Source of the DNA: Bdellovibrio sp.
Lineage (GTDB): Bacteria > Bdellovibrionota > Bdellovibrionia > Bdellovibrionales > UBA1609
DNA: 6,175 nucleotides
Assembly (NCBI GenBank): GCA_003694355.1
Contig: RFKI01000099.1
Span: 1 to 6,175, forward strand
Direction: 5' to 3'
Positions 1-6,165 of this stretch are shown piece by piece. The notes under the pieces are model-generated. The model searched no databases and was not told the DNA's origin. It worked only from the letters and a program-made list of their open reading frames with translations. The translations under genes and the position numbers were made by a program. Each line of letters starts with the position of its first letter. Position 1 is the stretch's first letter.

Positions 1-128
1 ATCTGTATTTGATTTAAATAATTATTTTAAATTGTAAACAAAAGATCTCAAAAGATAAATATCTTTAGAGTGACTAGATGATGGTGTTGAAAGTTTTAAG
101 AGGCCTTTATTTTTTGAATTTCCCTGTA

Positions 129-1982
129 CTATGGTCGAGCTACCTGAACAGGAGATCTTTGAGTCTGAGGGGAGAGAAGTCCATTGGTTTGTTGTCCCCA
201 AAGCTTTTTATAGTATGTTTCTTTTTTAATAAGATCTCTATGGGAACCGCTTTCAACAATTTGTCCATTTTTGAAAATAAGTAGTCGATCCATATGCACA
301 ATAGTCGAAAGGCGATGAGCGATAATAATTGTTGTTTTATTATGAGCTAAAGTTTGTATCGATTTTTGAATTTCATATTCAGTTAAGGAGTCTAAGCTTG
401 ATGTGGATTCATCAAGAATCAGAATAGGCGCGTTTTTTAAAAAAGCACGGGCCAGAGCGATGCGTTGTCTTTGTCCTCCCGAGAGTTTAATGCCTCTTTC
501 TCCAACAAGCGTTTGATATTGTTTGTCTAGAGTCATGATAAACTCATGAGCACAGGCTTTTTTAGCGGCTTCATACACTTCCTCATCTGATGCTGTTAGT
601 TTTCCATAGCGGATATTTTCTAAAATGGAACGATGAAAAAGGACGGGCTCTTGGGGGATAAAACTAATTTGTTTCCTAAGGGAGGTTTGAGAGCATTTCT
701 GGATGTCTTGACCATCTATTTGAATGGATCCGTTTTGAATCTCATAGAGTCTTAATATTAAATTTACAAAAGTGGTTTTGCCAGATCCAGAATAGCCAAC
801 GAGTCCAATTTTTTCCTTAGGTTTTATATGGACGTTTAGGTTTTTAAAAAGAGGTGGAGAAGAGGGGTAAGAGAAATACACATTTTTAAACTCAATGTCT
901 CCTTGAGAGGCACATAAAGGTTGGGCGTTTGGACGATCAATGATTTGGTGGGGTTGAATGAGTTTTTGTAAGCCGTCATTGAGGTTCCCTATATATTCAA
1001 AGAATTCTAAAAAACGTCGAGTAAGGGCTTGCGATTCATTAATCACTACAAGCCCTAAAGAGGCTGCCATAGCAAAGTTGCCAATGGAGAGTTGATTTTT
1101 GGAATATAAATAAAGAGAGCCCGTAATAAGTCCTAGTTGCAAGAGAATGCCAGAGATCATTTGGAACCATCTTATTTTTTCTATAAACCATAAGAGCTTT
1201 CTGGCCTTTTGAATTTCTCTGTCAAATTGGTTTTCAAGTCGTTTTTGTTCGTATTTAAAGTTGGAAAATAACTTCATGTTTAACATATTGGTTATAGCAT
1301 CAACGATTTGTCCTGTGGTTCGACTGCGTTCAGCGGTAAATTTTTTAGCATAATATCGACATCTTTGGGCTAACCTGAAAGAAAGGGAGCAAAAGATGAG
1401 AGTCCAAGTGAATAGAAATAAAGCGAGGAATTTATGAGCCGTGAAAAGAAGGTAAATGGAGGTTATAAAATTGACTAAGATGGGCCAAAAATCAAAAGTG
1501 ATAGTCCATAATCCATGATTAATAGCTAAGGAGATCTCATTGATTCGGTTAGCAATAGAACCAGTGAATTGGTTATTAAAGAATGATTGAGAGTGATGTT
1601 GGATATATTTAAAGATTTTTCGTTTCGATAAATTTCTCAATGAAGGTCCTATAAATACAAGAATAGCTCCGCTTGTTCTGGCAAATAAAAGGGCTCCAAT
1701 ATTAATGGCTATAAAAAAATAAATATCTGGCTTTAAATGAGCCATTAAGTTTATAGAGTTGGGTGTTTGAGTGGCGTGATCCAAAATTTCCTTAAAAGCA
1801 AAGGGGATATATGTCTGACAGATCTTTTGTCCTGCTTCAACTAAAAACATGAGCAAGAGGGGCCATTTAAAATGCGATATAAAATACCAGGCAAAACGAA
1901 GAGGAGATGAGGGAAGAGGTGGAGATGTCGGGGCGATTTTCGGCATGTCTTTCATGCTATGGAATCTTTTTATTTTTTTCAA
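129..1982 (-). CDS. ABC exporter, fused membrane and ATPase domains (type IV/ABCB-like half-transporter)
   Basis: This 617-residue protein is probably an inner-membrane half-transporter that dimerises and uses ATP to export a lipid, peptide or drug-like substrate. The membrane domain spans roughly residues 38-320, with hydrophobic segments near 38-58, 86-112, 160-200 and 272-316. The ATPase domain is complete: A-loop Tyr372, Walker A GYSGSGKTT at 396-404, Q-loop Gln444, signature LSGGQ at 500-504, Walker B ending in Asp524-Glu525, D-loop SSLD at 528-531 and switch His556. All catalytic residues are present, so it should be active. The substrate cannot be read from sequence; MsbA-like lipid export is only one option. 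The start is a TTG with no visible Shine-Dalgarno; ATG codons at 1955 and 1946 are equally possible and would remove 9 or 12 Lys-rich residues ahead of the first helix. It lies 18 bases after the SH3b-like lipoprotein gene and appears to be last in the block. Confidence 0.93.
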   Translation of the reverse strand: MKKIKRFHSMKDMPKIAPTSPPLPSSPLRFAWYFISHFKWPLLLMFLVEAGQKICQTYIPFAFKEILDHATQTPNSINLMAHLKPDIYFFIAINIGALLFARTSGAILVFIGPSLRNLSKRKIFKYIQHHSQSFFNNQFTGSIANRINEISLAINHGLWTITFDFWPILVNFITSIYLLFTAHKFLALFLFTWTLIFCSLSFRLAQRCRYYAKKFTAERSRTTGQIVDAITNMLNMKLFSNFKYEQKRLENQFDREIQKARKLLWFIEKIRWFQMISGILLQLGLITGSLYLYSKNQLSIGNFAMAASLGLVVINESQALTRRFLEFFEYIGNLNDGLQKLIQPHQIIDRPNAQPLCASQGDIEFKNVYFSYPSSPPLFKNLNVHIKPKEKIGLVGYSGSGKTTFVNLILRLYEIQNGSIQIDGQDIQKCSQTSLRKQISFIPQEPVLFHRSILENIRYGKLTASDEEVYEAAKKACAHEFIMTLDKQYQTLVGERGIKLSGGQRQRIALARAFLKNAPILILDESTSSLDSLTEYEIQKSIQTLAHNKTTIIIAHRLSTIVHMDRLLIFKNGQIVESGSHRDLIKKETYYKKLWGQQTNGLLSPQTQRSPVQVARP

Positions 1983-2000
1983 GAGTTGTTTATTAATGTT

Positions 2001-2387
2001 TTAAAAGCATTTTTTGCTGAGGAATGCGGGGGTTCCATTTTTTCTATAGACTTTAAAGAATTTTGAAGATGTTTCTTCTGTCCAAACTTTTCGTCCTTTT
2101 TTCACAACAAGGATTTTTGATGTTTTTTTAAAATTAGGTTTTTTTCTAAGAAAGCAGTCCTTTTGAAGGCGTTGGAATTGTCCTGGAAGATTTTTTTTCT
2201 TTTGCTTGAGGGCTTTAAGGACTTTAGGTGGTGGTCCAAGATCTTCTGCTTCTAATTTGGAGAGTTCTTTTTCATAAGGATTGGGTCCATTGATGCTATC
2301 TGGTATGGGCTCACTGGTATCTAAAGAGGCATTATTGGAGGCACAGCTTGTTTGAAAAAATAGTAAAAGGACTAAAAGAAACTTCAT
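2001..2387 (-). CDS. Small lipoprotein with a C-terminal SH3b-like domain
   Basis: I do not recognise a named family for the whole 128-residue protein. The N-terminus is a short lipoprotein signal: MK, a run of Leu/Phe, then QTSC with Cys15 as the likely lipidated residue. Gln at -3 departs from the usual Leu, so lipidation is likely but not certain. A Pro/Asn/Glu-rich linker follows, then a Lys-rich segment. From about residue 77 to the end the pattern resembles a bacterial SH3 domain: an LR-x-x-P start, a KKGRKVW strand-turn-strand, an FFKV strand and a final FLSK strand. Cys78 and Cys127 bracket this domain. The ATG at 2387 was chosen because it puts the signal peptide at the N-terminus; an ATG at 2399 and a TTG at 2405 are in frame upstream, and none has a clear Shine-Dalgarno. 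SH3b domains often bind cell wall or peptide ligands; a peptidoglycan-associated role here is inference. Confidence 0.8.
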   Translation of the reverse strand: MKFLLVLLLFFQTSCASNNASLDTSEPIPDSINGPNPYEKELSKLEAEDLGPPPKVLKALKQKKKNLPGQFQRLQKDCFLRKKPNFKKTSKILVVKKGRKVWTEETSSKFFKVYRKNGTPAFLSKKCF

Positions 2388-2432
2388 ATTTATGATCATA
2401 AGCAATAATCGGTGTTTTGGGAAGGGAGATTG

Positions 2433-3131
2433 TTAAGCTGATATGTCTTTGCAAAAGGGCTTTAAGAAAGTATTAAGCTCTTCAAGGACTTGAGTTGGAA
2501 TTTCGTGTCCTCCAGAAAAAGAAACGAAATGACCTTTTAGACCTTTGGTGGTTAGTAATTCATATAATCGTCGGGCTTCCTGGAAACTTAAAAGAGGGTC
2601 TTGCTGACCGTGACTTTGAAAAAACGGAATTTTTTTGTTCTCAGGCTGATCCAGCAATGAGGAAAGATGTGGTTCATCCACGAGGGCGCCAGATAAAATA
2701 ATAAGGGCTTCCGGTTTTTTAGACATGCGAAAACTGAGTTCTGTGGCCAGCATAGCCCCTTGACTGAATCCTCCAAGAATCAATTTTTTAACGGGAAGAT
2801 GATTTACGAAATTTTCTGCTAATTGAAGAGCCTCATCAAAACCTTGAGGGCGGATTTGGGAAAGGAGATGATGTTGTCCCTTGGCCACGGCTTGTTCAAA
2901 GGCTTGGGTGTCCACTGGAAACCAGGCTTTTCCTTTGAGTCCTAGACCAATTAGAACTTCCAGTGGACCGTCGGGGAAAAACCACTGGGCTTTGGAGCAA
3001 TGGGAAAGTTGATGAAGGGGGACGAGGTCATGGCAGTTAGCTCCATATCCATGAAATAAAACGATACCATGGCTGGATGATTGCGGCCCAAAAGAAATAA
3101 AATGGAGAGAGGGATTGGCAAAAAAAGACAT
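2433..3131 (-). CDS. Carboxylesterase/phospholipase, alpha/beta hydrolase (YpfH/acyl-protein thioesterase type)
   Basis: This 232-residue protein hydrolyses carboxylic or thio-esters of acyl chains in the abhydrolase_2 family, which is usually about 220 residues long. The complete catalytic triad is visible: nucleophile Ser123 in GFSQG (121-125), Asp178 in HGQQDP and His209 in GGHEIP. The oxyanion-hole motif HGYGA lies at 27-31, and PDGP follows in its family-typical position. There is no signal peptide, so it is probably cytosolic. The ATG at 3131 follows an AGAG-containing purine stretch and lies 17 bases after the rhodanese stop. A GTG at 3155 would add eight Lys-rich residues and overlap the rhodanese gene by 7 bases, but it has no ribosome binding site. 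Tight spacing suggests cotranscription with the rhodanese gene. The natural substrate is unknown; lysophospholipid or short-chain ester cleavage is the family expectation. Confidence 0.92.
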   Translation of the reverse strand: MSFFANPSLHFISFGPQSSSHGIVLFHGYGANCHDLVPLHQLSHCSKAQWFFPDGPLEVLIGLGLKGKAWFPVDTQAFEQAVAKGQHHLLSQIRPQGFDEALQLAENFVNHLPVKKLILGGFSQGAMLATELSFRMSKKPEALIILSGALVDEPHLSSLLDQPENKKIPFFQSHGQQDPLLSFQEARRLYELLTTKGLKGHFVSFSGGHEIPTQVLEELNTFLKPFCKDISA

Positions 3132-3148
3132 TTTATTTCTCTTTTTTT

Positions 3149-3670
3149 TTACCACACGGGAATATAGTCAGGAGGTACAAGCTTCCACTTTCGACTATAC
3201 ACATGAACTTTTTTGGTGGGTTTCCCTTCTGGTGTGACAAGAGGGCCATTTTCTAACACCCATCCTAATAGACTGCCTTTTAGGTTTTTAACTTTTAAGT
3301 GATATTTTTCTTTAAGCTCTGTGGCGAACTGACCACTGCGATAACCGATGGTGCAATATGTAACTATGAGTTTATTTTTATATGTGTGAGGGGCTTTGAG
3401 AATCTCCTCTTTTGTAATGGCATGGGGGATCTTTGAAACTCTAACCTCTTCAGGGCTTCTTGCGTCCACAACAATCACATTTGGAGCTTTTTGCTGCAAG
3501 AGACTTTGGAGCTCTTTAGGAGAGATTTCTTCTAATTGGAAATCTTTAGTCCATTTTTCGTAGAGCTTTTCAATTTTGAGCCTTAGTTGATTTTTTGTTA
3601 AAGCTTTGGAATTTTCAGCAAAACTGTGAAAAGAAGCTAATAACAAAATCAAAAAAATAAAAGATTTCAT
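3149..3670 (-). CDS. Exported single-domain rhodanese-like sulfurtransferase
   Basis: This 173-residue protein has a classic Sec signal (MK, a hydrophobic run, SFA before Glu-Asn), with likely signal peptidase I cleavage after Ala18, so it should work in the periplasm. Residues about 50-140 form a rhodanese domain: VIVVDARSPEE with Asp69 and Arg71, then the active-site loop C-T-I-G-Y-R at 106-111. Cys106 is the persulfide-carrying residue and the loop fits C-x-x-G-x-R/S, so the enzyme is expected to be catalytic. The usual sequence after the loop (FATELKE, then NLKGSLLGW) is present. A C-terminal tail with a VHVY-x-x-KW motif follows the domain. The ATG start has a modest GAAGG about 10 bases upstream, and TTGACA lies in the preceding gap. 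The thiol or sulfur acceptor is unknown; sulfur handling or redox sensing in the envelope is inference. Confidence 0.9.
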   Translation of the reverse strand: MKSFIFLILLLASFHSFAENSKALTKNQLRLKIEKLYEKWTKDFQLEEISPKELQSLLQQKAPNVIVVDARSPEEVRVSKIPHAITKEEILKAPHTYKNKLIVTYCTIGYRSGQFATELKEKYHLKVKNLKGSLLGWVLENGPLVTPEGKPTKKVHVYSRKWKLVPPDYIPVW

Positions 3671-3702
3671 GTTCTACCCGCCTTCTTTTTGTAGAGGTTT
3701 TT

Positions 3703-3731
3703 AGTTTTCTGTAAGGGAATGAATTTGTCAA
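3703..3731 (-). promoter_or_regulatory. Candidate sigma-70 promoter ahead of the rhodanese gene
   Basis: On the minus strand a perfect TTGACA lies at 3731-3726. At 17-base spacing the -10 hexamer is AAAACT (3708-3703), which matches TATAAT at only three positions. The geometry would put a start site roughly 25 bases ahead of the rhodanese ATG. The strong -35 and poor -10 make this tentative. It may give the downstream four genes a promoter separate from the BamE-like lipoprotein gene. Confidence 0.3.
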
Positions 3732-3749
3732 TAGTTGTCCGTTATGGTT

Positions 3750-4394
3750 TTAATGGTCTGCATAGGTTTCCCAGCCAACCACTCGTCCTCCTTCAAAATA
3801 GATGATGCGCACCTCTTTTTTATAACCCTCATTTGAGGGAATCATCTTTTGATATTTCCACCGTTCATTTTTGTACAAAGGGTTCCCTGCGACTTCAATA
3901 CTTTGTGGTTCTCCCCAGCTTTCAATGACATCTTTTTGTTTCATGCCAGGAATAATATCTTTTTTTTCAATAGCGAGGTCCACAATAGGGTGGGGACGCG
4001 TTGCTATTCTTTTTTGATGAGCAAGAATCCAACGATTCCTTTGTTCTGTAGAGGGCAACTGGAGAAGTTGAATTTTTTCATCATCATTGGATAGATAAGG
4101 TAAATAATTATAGTACTGTTTTTTCTCTTTTTTTGATCTGAGTCTCCTCTCTAATTTTTTAACCAGAACTCGTTTTCGGATAGCACTTTCCTGTTTGGGA
4201 GAAAGAGGAGTTTTTGGGGGTATGCCCAGTTCTTTTTTGGCTTCCTGGATCAGATAGAGGTTTTTTTCCTGATAATAGGCGTTTAAAGAATAAGCATCTG
4301 TGTTTTCGTAATAGGAATATGGAGACCTTTGGAAGAGTCCACAGGCCGAAAGTCCTAAAAATAAGAGAAAAAAGAACAAAAATCTTATTTTCAT
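3750..4394 (-). CDS. Lipoprotein with C-terminal BamE/SmpA-OmlA-like domain
   Basis: This 214-residue protein has a textbook lipoprotein signal: MKIRF, a Phe/Leu core and the lipobox LSAC, with Cys18 as the modified residue. Gly at +2 rather than Asp favours outer-membrane sorting. Residues about 29-130 are Tyr-rich, then Lys/Arg-rich and probably helical, with no family I recognise. From about 148 to 210 the layout resembles the small BamE/OmlA fold: IIPGMKQKDVIESWGEP, a gap, ERWKYQK, then VRIIYFEGGRVVGWE, the usual helix pair followed by three strands. BamE itself is normally only about 110 residues, so this is more likely a relative than BamE. The start at 4394 is well supported by AGGAGA four bases upstream; the reading frame remains open to 4475, but that would bury the signal peptide. 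It is the first gene of the minus-strand block and diverges from the FliL-domain gene. Confidence 0.85.
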   Translation of the reverse strand: MKIRFLFFFLLFLGLSACGLFQRSPYSYYENTDAYSLNAYYQEKNLYLIQEAKKELGIPPKTPLSPKQESAIRKRVLVKKLERRLRSKKEKKQYYNYLPYLSNDDEKIQLLQLPSTEQRNRWILAHQKRIATRPHPIVDLAIEKKDIIPGMKQKDVIESWGEPQSIEVAGNPLYKNERWKYQKMIPSNEGYKKEVRIIYFEGGRVVGWETYADH

Positions 4395-4460
4395 AAGTTC
4401 TCCTGCTAGGAATGTTTCGGAATAAGACGTTAAAATATTAAGAAAAAAGAAGATCATTTT
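4395..4460. promoter_or_regulatory. Divergent promoter region between lipoprotein and FliL-domain genes
   Basis: Sixty-six bases separate two divergently read genes, so at least part of both promoters should lie here. On the plus strand TAAAAT at 4431-4436 is a fair -10 box 24 bases before the FliL-domain ATG, but no good -35 precedes it at 16-18 bases. On the minus strand TAATAT lies within the same AT-rich stretch. Overlapping -10 regions would make the two genes compete for RNA polymerase. This is inferred from gene orientation more than from strong boxes. Confidence 0.4.
4399..4404 (-). promoter_or_regulatory. Ribosome binding site deciding the BamE-like lipoprotein start
   Basis: AGGAGA on the minus strand sits four bases before the ATG at 4394. 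This is one of the two clear Shine-Dalgarno sequences in the window, and it fixes the start directly ahead of the lipoprotein signal peptide rather than at 4475. Confidence 0.8.
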
Positions 4461-5423
4461 ATGGAAACAGATCAAAAGTCGCCAAAAGAAGAAACTTCAC
4501 AAGATGGAGATACCATATCTCTCGAGGATATTGATAAGCTTCTTGAGGAAGAGGATCCAGAATTTGCAGAAGAGCTGGAGGAAATATCCAAGGACAAGGA
4601 AATTCAAGAAGCCCATGTTGAAGGTGACGAAATCATAGCGGACGAAGAACCAGAAGAGGATGAAGGTCCCAAAAGCTTTAAAGAACTTTTTAAAGAGAAG
4701 GTCACTCATGGCTTCACGGCTTTTATTGATGGTATTTATTGGCTGTCTTTATGGGTGGGCGAGTCTTCCAAAAAAGTTTTTTTCTTTTTAAAAAGAAAAG
4801 CTTTGGATATAAGAATTTTTTTCCAGACAGAGTTTCCAGAGCGAGTCCGGTATTTTAAGAGTCAGCTAGGGGCTTTTAATCAACAGTTTCTCTTTTATTT
4901 TAAAGGGTTAGGGTTGTGGAGGAAGATTCTTTTTGTTTTATCTCCTTTACTTTTTTCTGGGGCCTTGTTTTTGGTTTATAAGAGCTTTCAAAAAGATTTC
5001 TGGCCTCAAATATATCATCCCTATTTATCAAGTTTTGAAGAGGTGGCAGATTGGACAAGATCTTATAAGCCTCAAGATTTGGTATTATTACGGAGAGCCT
5101 TTCCCCATAAAGAGTACACAATCTTGCTGGATAAAATTGTAGTGAATCTAACTCCAGGTCCAGAAAGTGGGACTACTCCGATGGCTTATATGGAGATCTA
5201 TGTGGTGGCAGATACCCAAGCTTCTCTTGTGGAAATCAAAGAGCGAGAGAAAGAATTTTTAGATGTGATTTCTCGTACTGCGGAGAAATTTCAATACCGC
5301 GATTTGAGCCGATATCGAGGAAAACAGTTATTTAAAGAGATTGTCGGGCAAAAATTAAATAAGCTTCTTAATGTTGGTAATGTGACACGTGTTTATTTTA
5401 AGGAAATCATCGTAAAGCCCTAG
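4461..5423 (+). CDS. FliL-domain membrane protein with long acidic cytoplasmic extension
   Basis: This 320-residue protein appears to be a single-pass inner-membrane protein with a periplasmic FliL domain. Residues 1-70 are strongly acidic, with long Glu/Asp runs. Residues 71-155 are rich in Phe, Tyr, Trp and Lys. One clear transmembrane helix lies at about 156-173, preceded by WRK, which predicts N-terminus inside. From about 217 the FliL pattern is seen: YTILLDKIVVNL, then MEIYVVAD, a helical E-rich segment with IKEREKEFLDVISR, GKQLFKEIVGQKLN, and a final VTRVYFKEIIVKP strand. Typical FliL is about 150-170 residues, so the cytoplasmic part is an addition. In flagellar systems FliL surrounds or supports the stator, but no flagellar gene is next to this one, so it may be a paralogue serving another membrane complex. 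The ATG was chosen as the first in frame after the divergent spacer; its Shine-Dalgarno is weak. Confidence 0.88.
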   Translation: METDQKSPKEETSQDGDTISLEDIDKLLEEEDPEFAEELEEISKDKEIQEAHVEGDEIIADEEPEEDEGPKSFKELFKEKVTHGFTAFIDGIYWLSLWVGESSKKVFFFLKRKALDIRIFFQTEFPERVRYFKSQLGAFNQQFLFYFKGLGLWRKILFVLSPLLFSGALFLVYKSFQKDFWPQIYHPYLSSFEEVADWTRSYKPQDLVLLRRAFPHKEYTILLDKIVVNLTPGPESGTTPMAYMEIYVVADTQASLVEIKEREKEFLDVISRTAEKFQYRDLSRYRGKQLFKEIVGQKLNKLLNVGNVTRVYFKEIIVKP

Positions 5424-5427
5424 AAGG

Positions 5428-5994
5428 TTAGTTTTGAGATAGTTTTTGGATATCTTGAAAAAGAGTTTGTATTCCAGATGTTTTCGTATTGGAAACAGTG
5501 TAGATTAAATCCTTACCTAGAACTTTTTGAAATTCTTTTAACTGTTTTATTTTTTCCTTTTGATTGAGTTTATCTTCCTTGGTGAGAACAAGTATAAAAT
5601 TCTTTTTTAGGAATTGAGATAAGTGGAGCAGGCTTTGCTCATCTTCTGTCCAGGAACGTCGGATATCTTGAACTAGAATGAGGAGTTTTAAGTTTTTTCT
5701 TTGAGACAGGTAATGCTCCACAAGATTTTTCCATTTTTCCCGTTCTTTATGAGATCGTTTGGCATAGCCGTATCCTGGAAGATCTACAAAACATATTTTA
5801 TTGTTGATGTTGTAAAAATGAAGGATTTGGGTTTTTCCTGGAGTTTTGCTGATATGAGCCACTTTTTGTTTGCAAAGACTATTGATAAGAGATGATTTTC
5901 CTGCATTGGAGCGCCCCAGGAAGGCAACTTCTGGGAGACTATGGAAAGGATAATCTTGGGGGGTAGAAGCCCCTTTTATATAAGCCACTTTCAC
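5428..5994 (-). CDS. engB: Ribosome-biogenesis GTPase EngB/YsxC (YihA)
   Basis: This 188-residue cytosolic GTPase belongs to the TrmE-Era-EngA-EngB group and is needed for late assembly of the large ribosomal subunit in the bacteria studied. The motifs are complete and in order: G1 GRSNAGKSS at 27-35, the G2 segment SKTPGKTQ at 49-56, G3 DLPGYGYA at 71-78, G4 TKED at 138-141 and a G5-like SNTK at 168-171. PEVAFLGRSNAGKS and PGKTQ are characteristic of EngB and separate it from Era and Der. Length is within the family norm of about 190-210. The start is GTG with no clear Shine-Dalgarno; an in-frame stop lies four codons upstream, so no longer start exists. An out-of-frame ATG immediately followed by TGA overlaps this GTG. 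The gene converges on the FliL-domain gene with a 4-base gap. Confidence 0.96.
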   Translation of the reverse strand: MKVAYIKGASTPQDYPFHSLPEVAFLGRSNAGKSSLINSLCKQKVAHISKTPGKTQILHFYNINNKICFVDLPGYGYAKRSHKEREKWKNLVEHYLSQRKNLKLLILVQDIRRSWTEDEQSLLHLSQFLKKNFILVLTKEDKLNQKEKIKQLKEFQKVLGKDLIYTVSNTKTSGIQTLFQDIQKLSQN

Positions 5995-6039
5995 ATTTTT
6001 GTTTTATCAATATTCTGAAAGGGTTTCTATTTGTTTTTT

Positions 6040-6069
6040 ATTTTAAATTTGAGATTTTTGATTGAGAAA
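6040..6069 (-). promoter_or_regulatory. Possible engB promoter
   Basis: On the minus strand TAAAAT (6045-6040) matches the -10 consensus at five of six positions. At 17-base spacing TTCTCA (about 6068-6063) matches the -35 at four. It lies about 46 bases ahead of the engB GTG. The surrounding DNA is so AT-rich that a chance match is quite possible. Confidence 0.25.
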
Positions 6070-6078
6070 AGCTGAAAT
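6049..6078 (+). promoter_or_regulatory. Possible promoter for the gene starting at 6166
   Basis: TTGAGA at 6049-6054 and TGAAAT at 6073-6078 are separated by 18 bases and match the sigma-70 boxes at five and four positions. A start near 6085 would give a leader of about 80 bases. It overlaps the candidate engB promoter on the other strand. The match is weak in this AT-rich spacer. Confidence 0.22.
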
Positions 6079-6153
6079 TAAGACTGTTTCTTTTCGTTTT
6101 TTAAGAGGTTTTGATTTGGCATTTATTTTGTAGGCGCTTCCTTCAGTTTTTAA

Positions 6154-6160
6154 AAGGAGG
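6154..6160 (+). promoter_or_regulatory. Strong ribosome binding site
   Basis: AAGGAGG, a near-perfect Shine-Dalgarno, sits five bases before the ATG at 6166. It is the strongest such site in the window and supports a well-translated gene running off the right edge. Confidence 0.85.
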
Positions 6161-6165
6161 GAGAA

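Noticed and set aside
12..66. Two A/T-only inverted repeats (arms at 12-18/26-32 and 51-56/61-66) downstream of the ABC exporter gene, considered as terminators.
   Set aside because: The stems are short, contain almost no G:C pairs, and lack a proper following T tract in the minus-strand direction; such repeats are expected by chance in this AT-rich end.
3141..3151. Run of nine A on the minus strand at the rhodanese/esterase junction, considered as a slippage site fusing the two proteins.
   Set aside because: The rhodanese TAA is formed by the T before the run plus its first two A bases, so slippage within the run cannot remove the stop; the esterase also has its own ATG after the run.
3849..4094. 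Plus-strand open frames opposite the BamE-like lipoprotein gene and opposite other genes (for example 78-284, 2495-2701, 4214-4396, 5701-5895).
   Set aside because: They lie antisense to well-supported genes, have no recognisable domains or ribosome binding sites, and their composition is that of a shadow frame.
4395..4475. Longer start for the BamE-like lipoprotein at 4475, adding 27 residues.
   Set aside because: It would overlap the divergent FliL-domain start and put an extra segment before a perfect lipoprotein signal, while the ATG at 4394 has a good AGGAGA site.
4497..5121. Minus-strand frames opposite the FliL-domain gene (4497-4709, 4900-5121), considered as small membrane proteins because they are hydrophobic.
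   Set aside because: The hydrophobicity comes from reading Glu/Lys-rich codons on the opposite strand; there is no start-site support.
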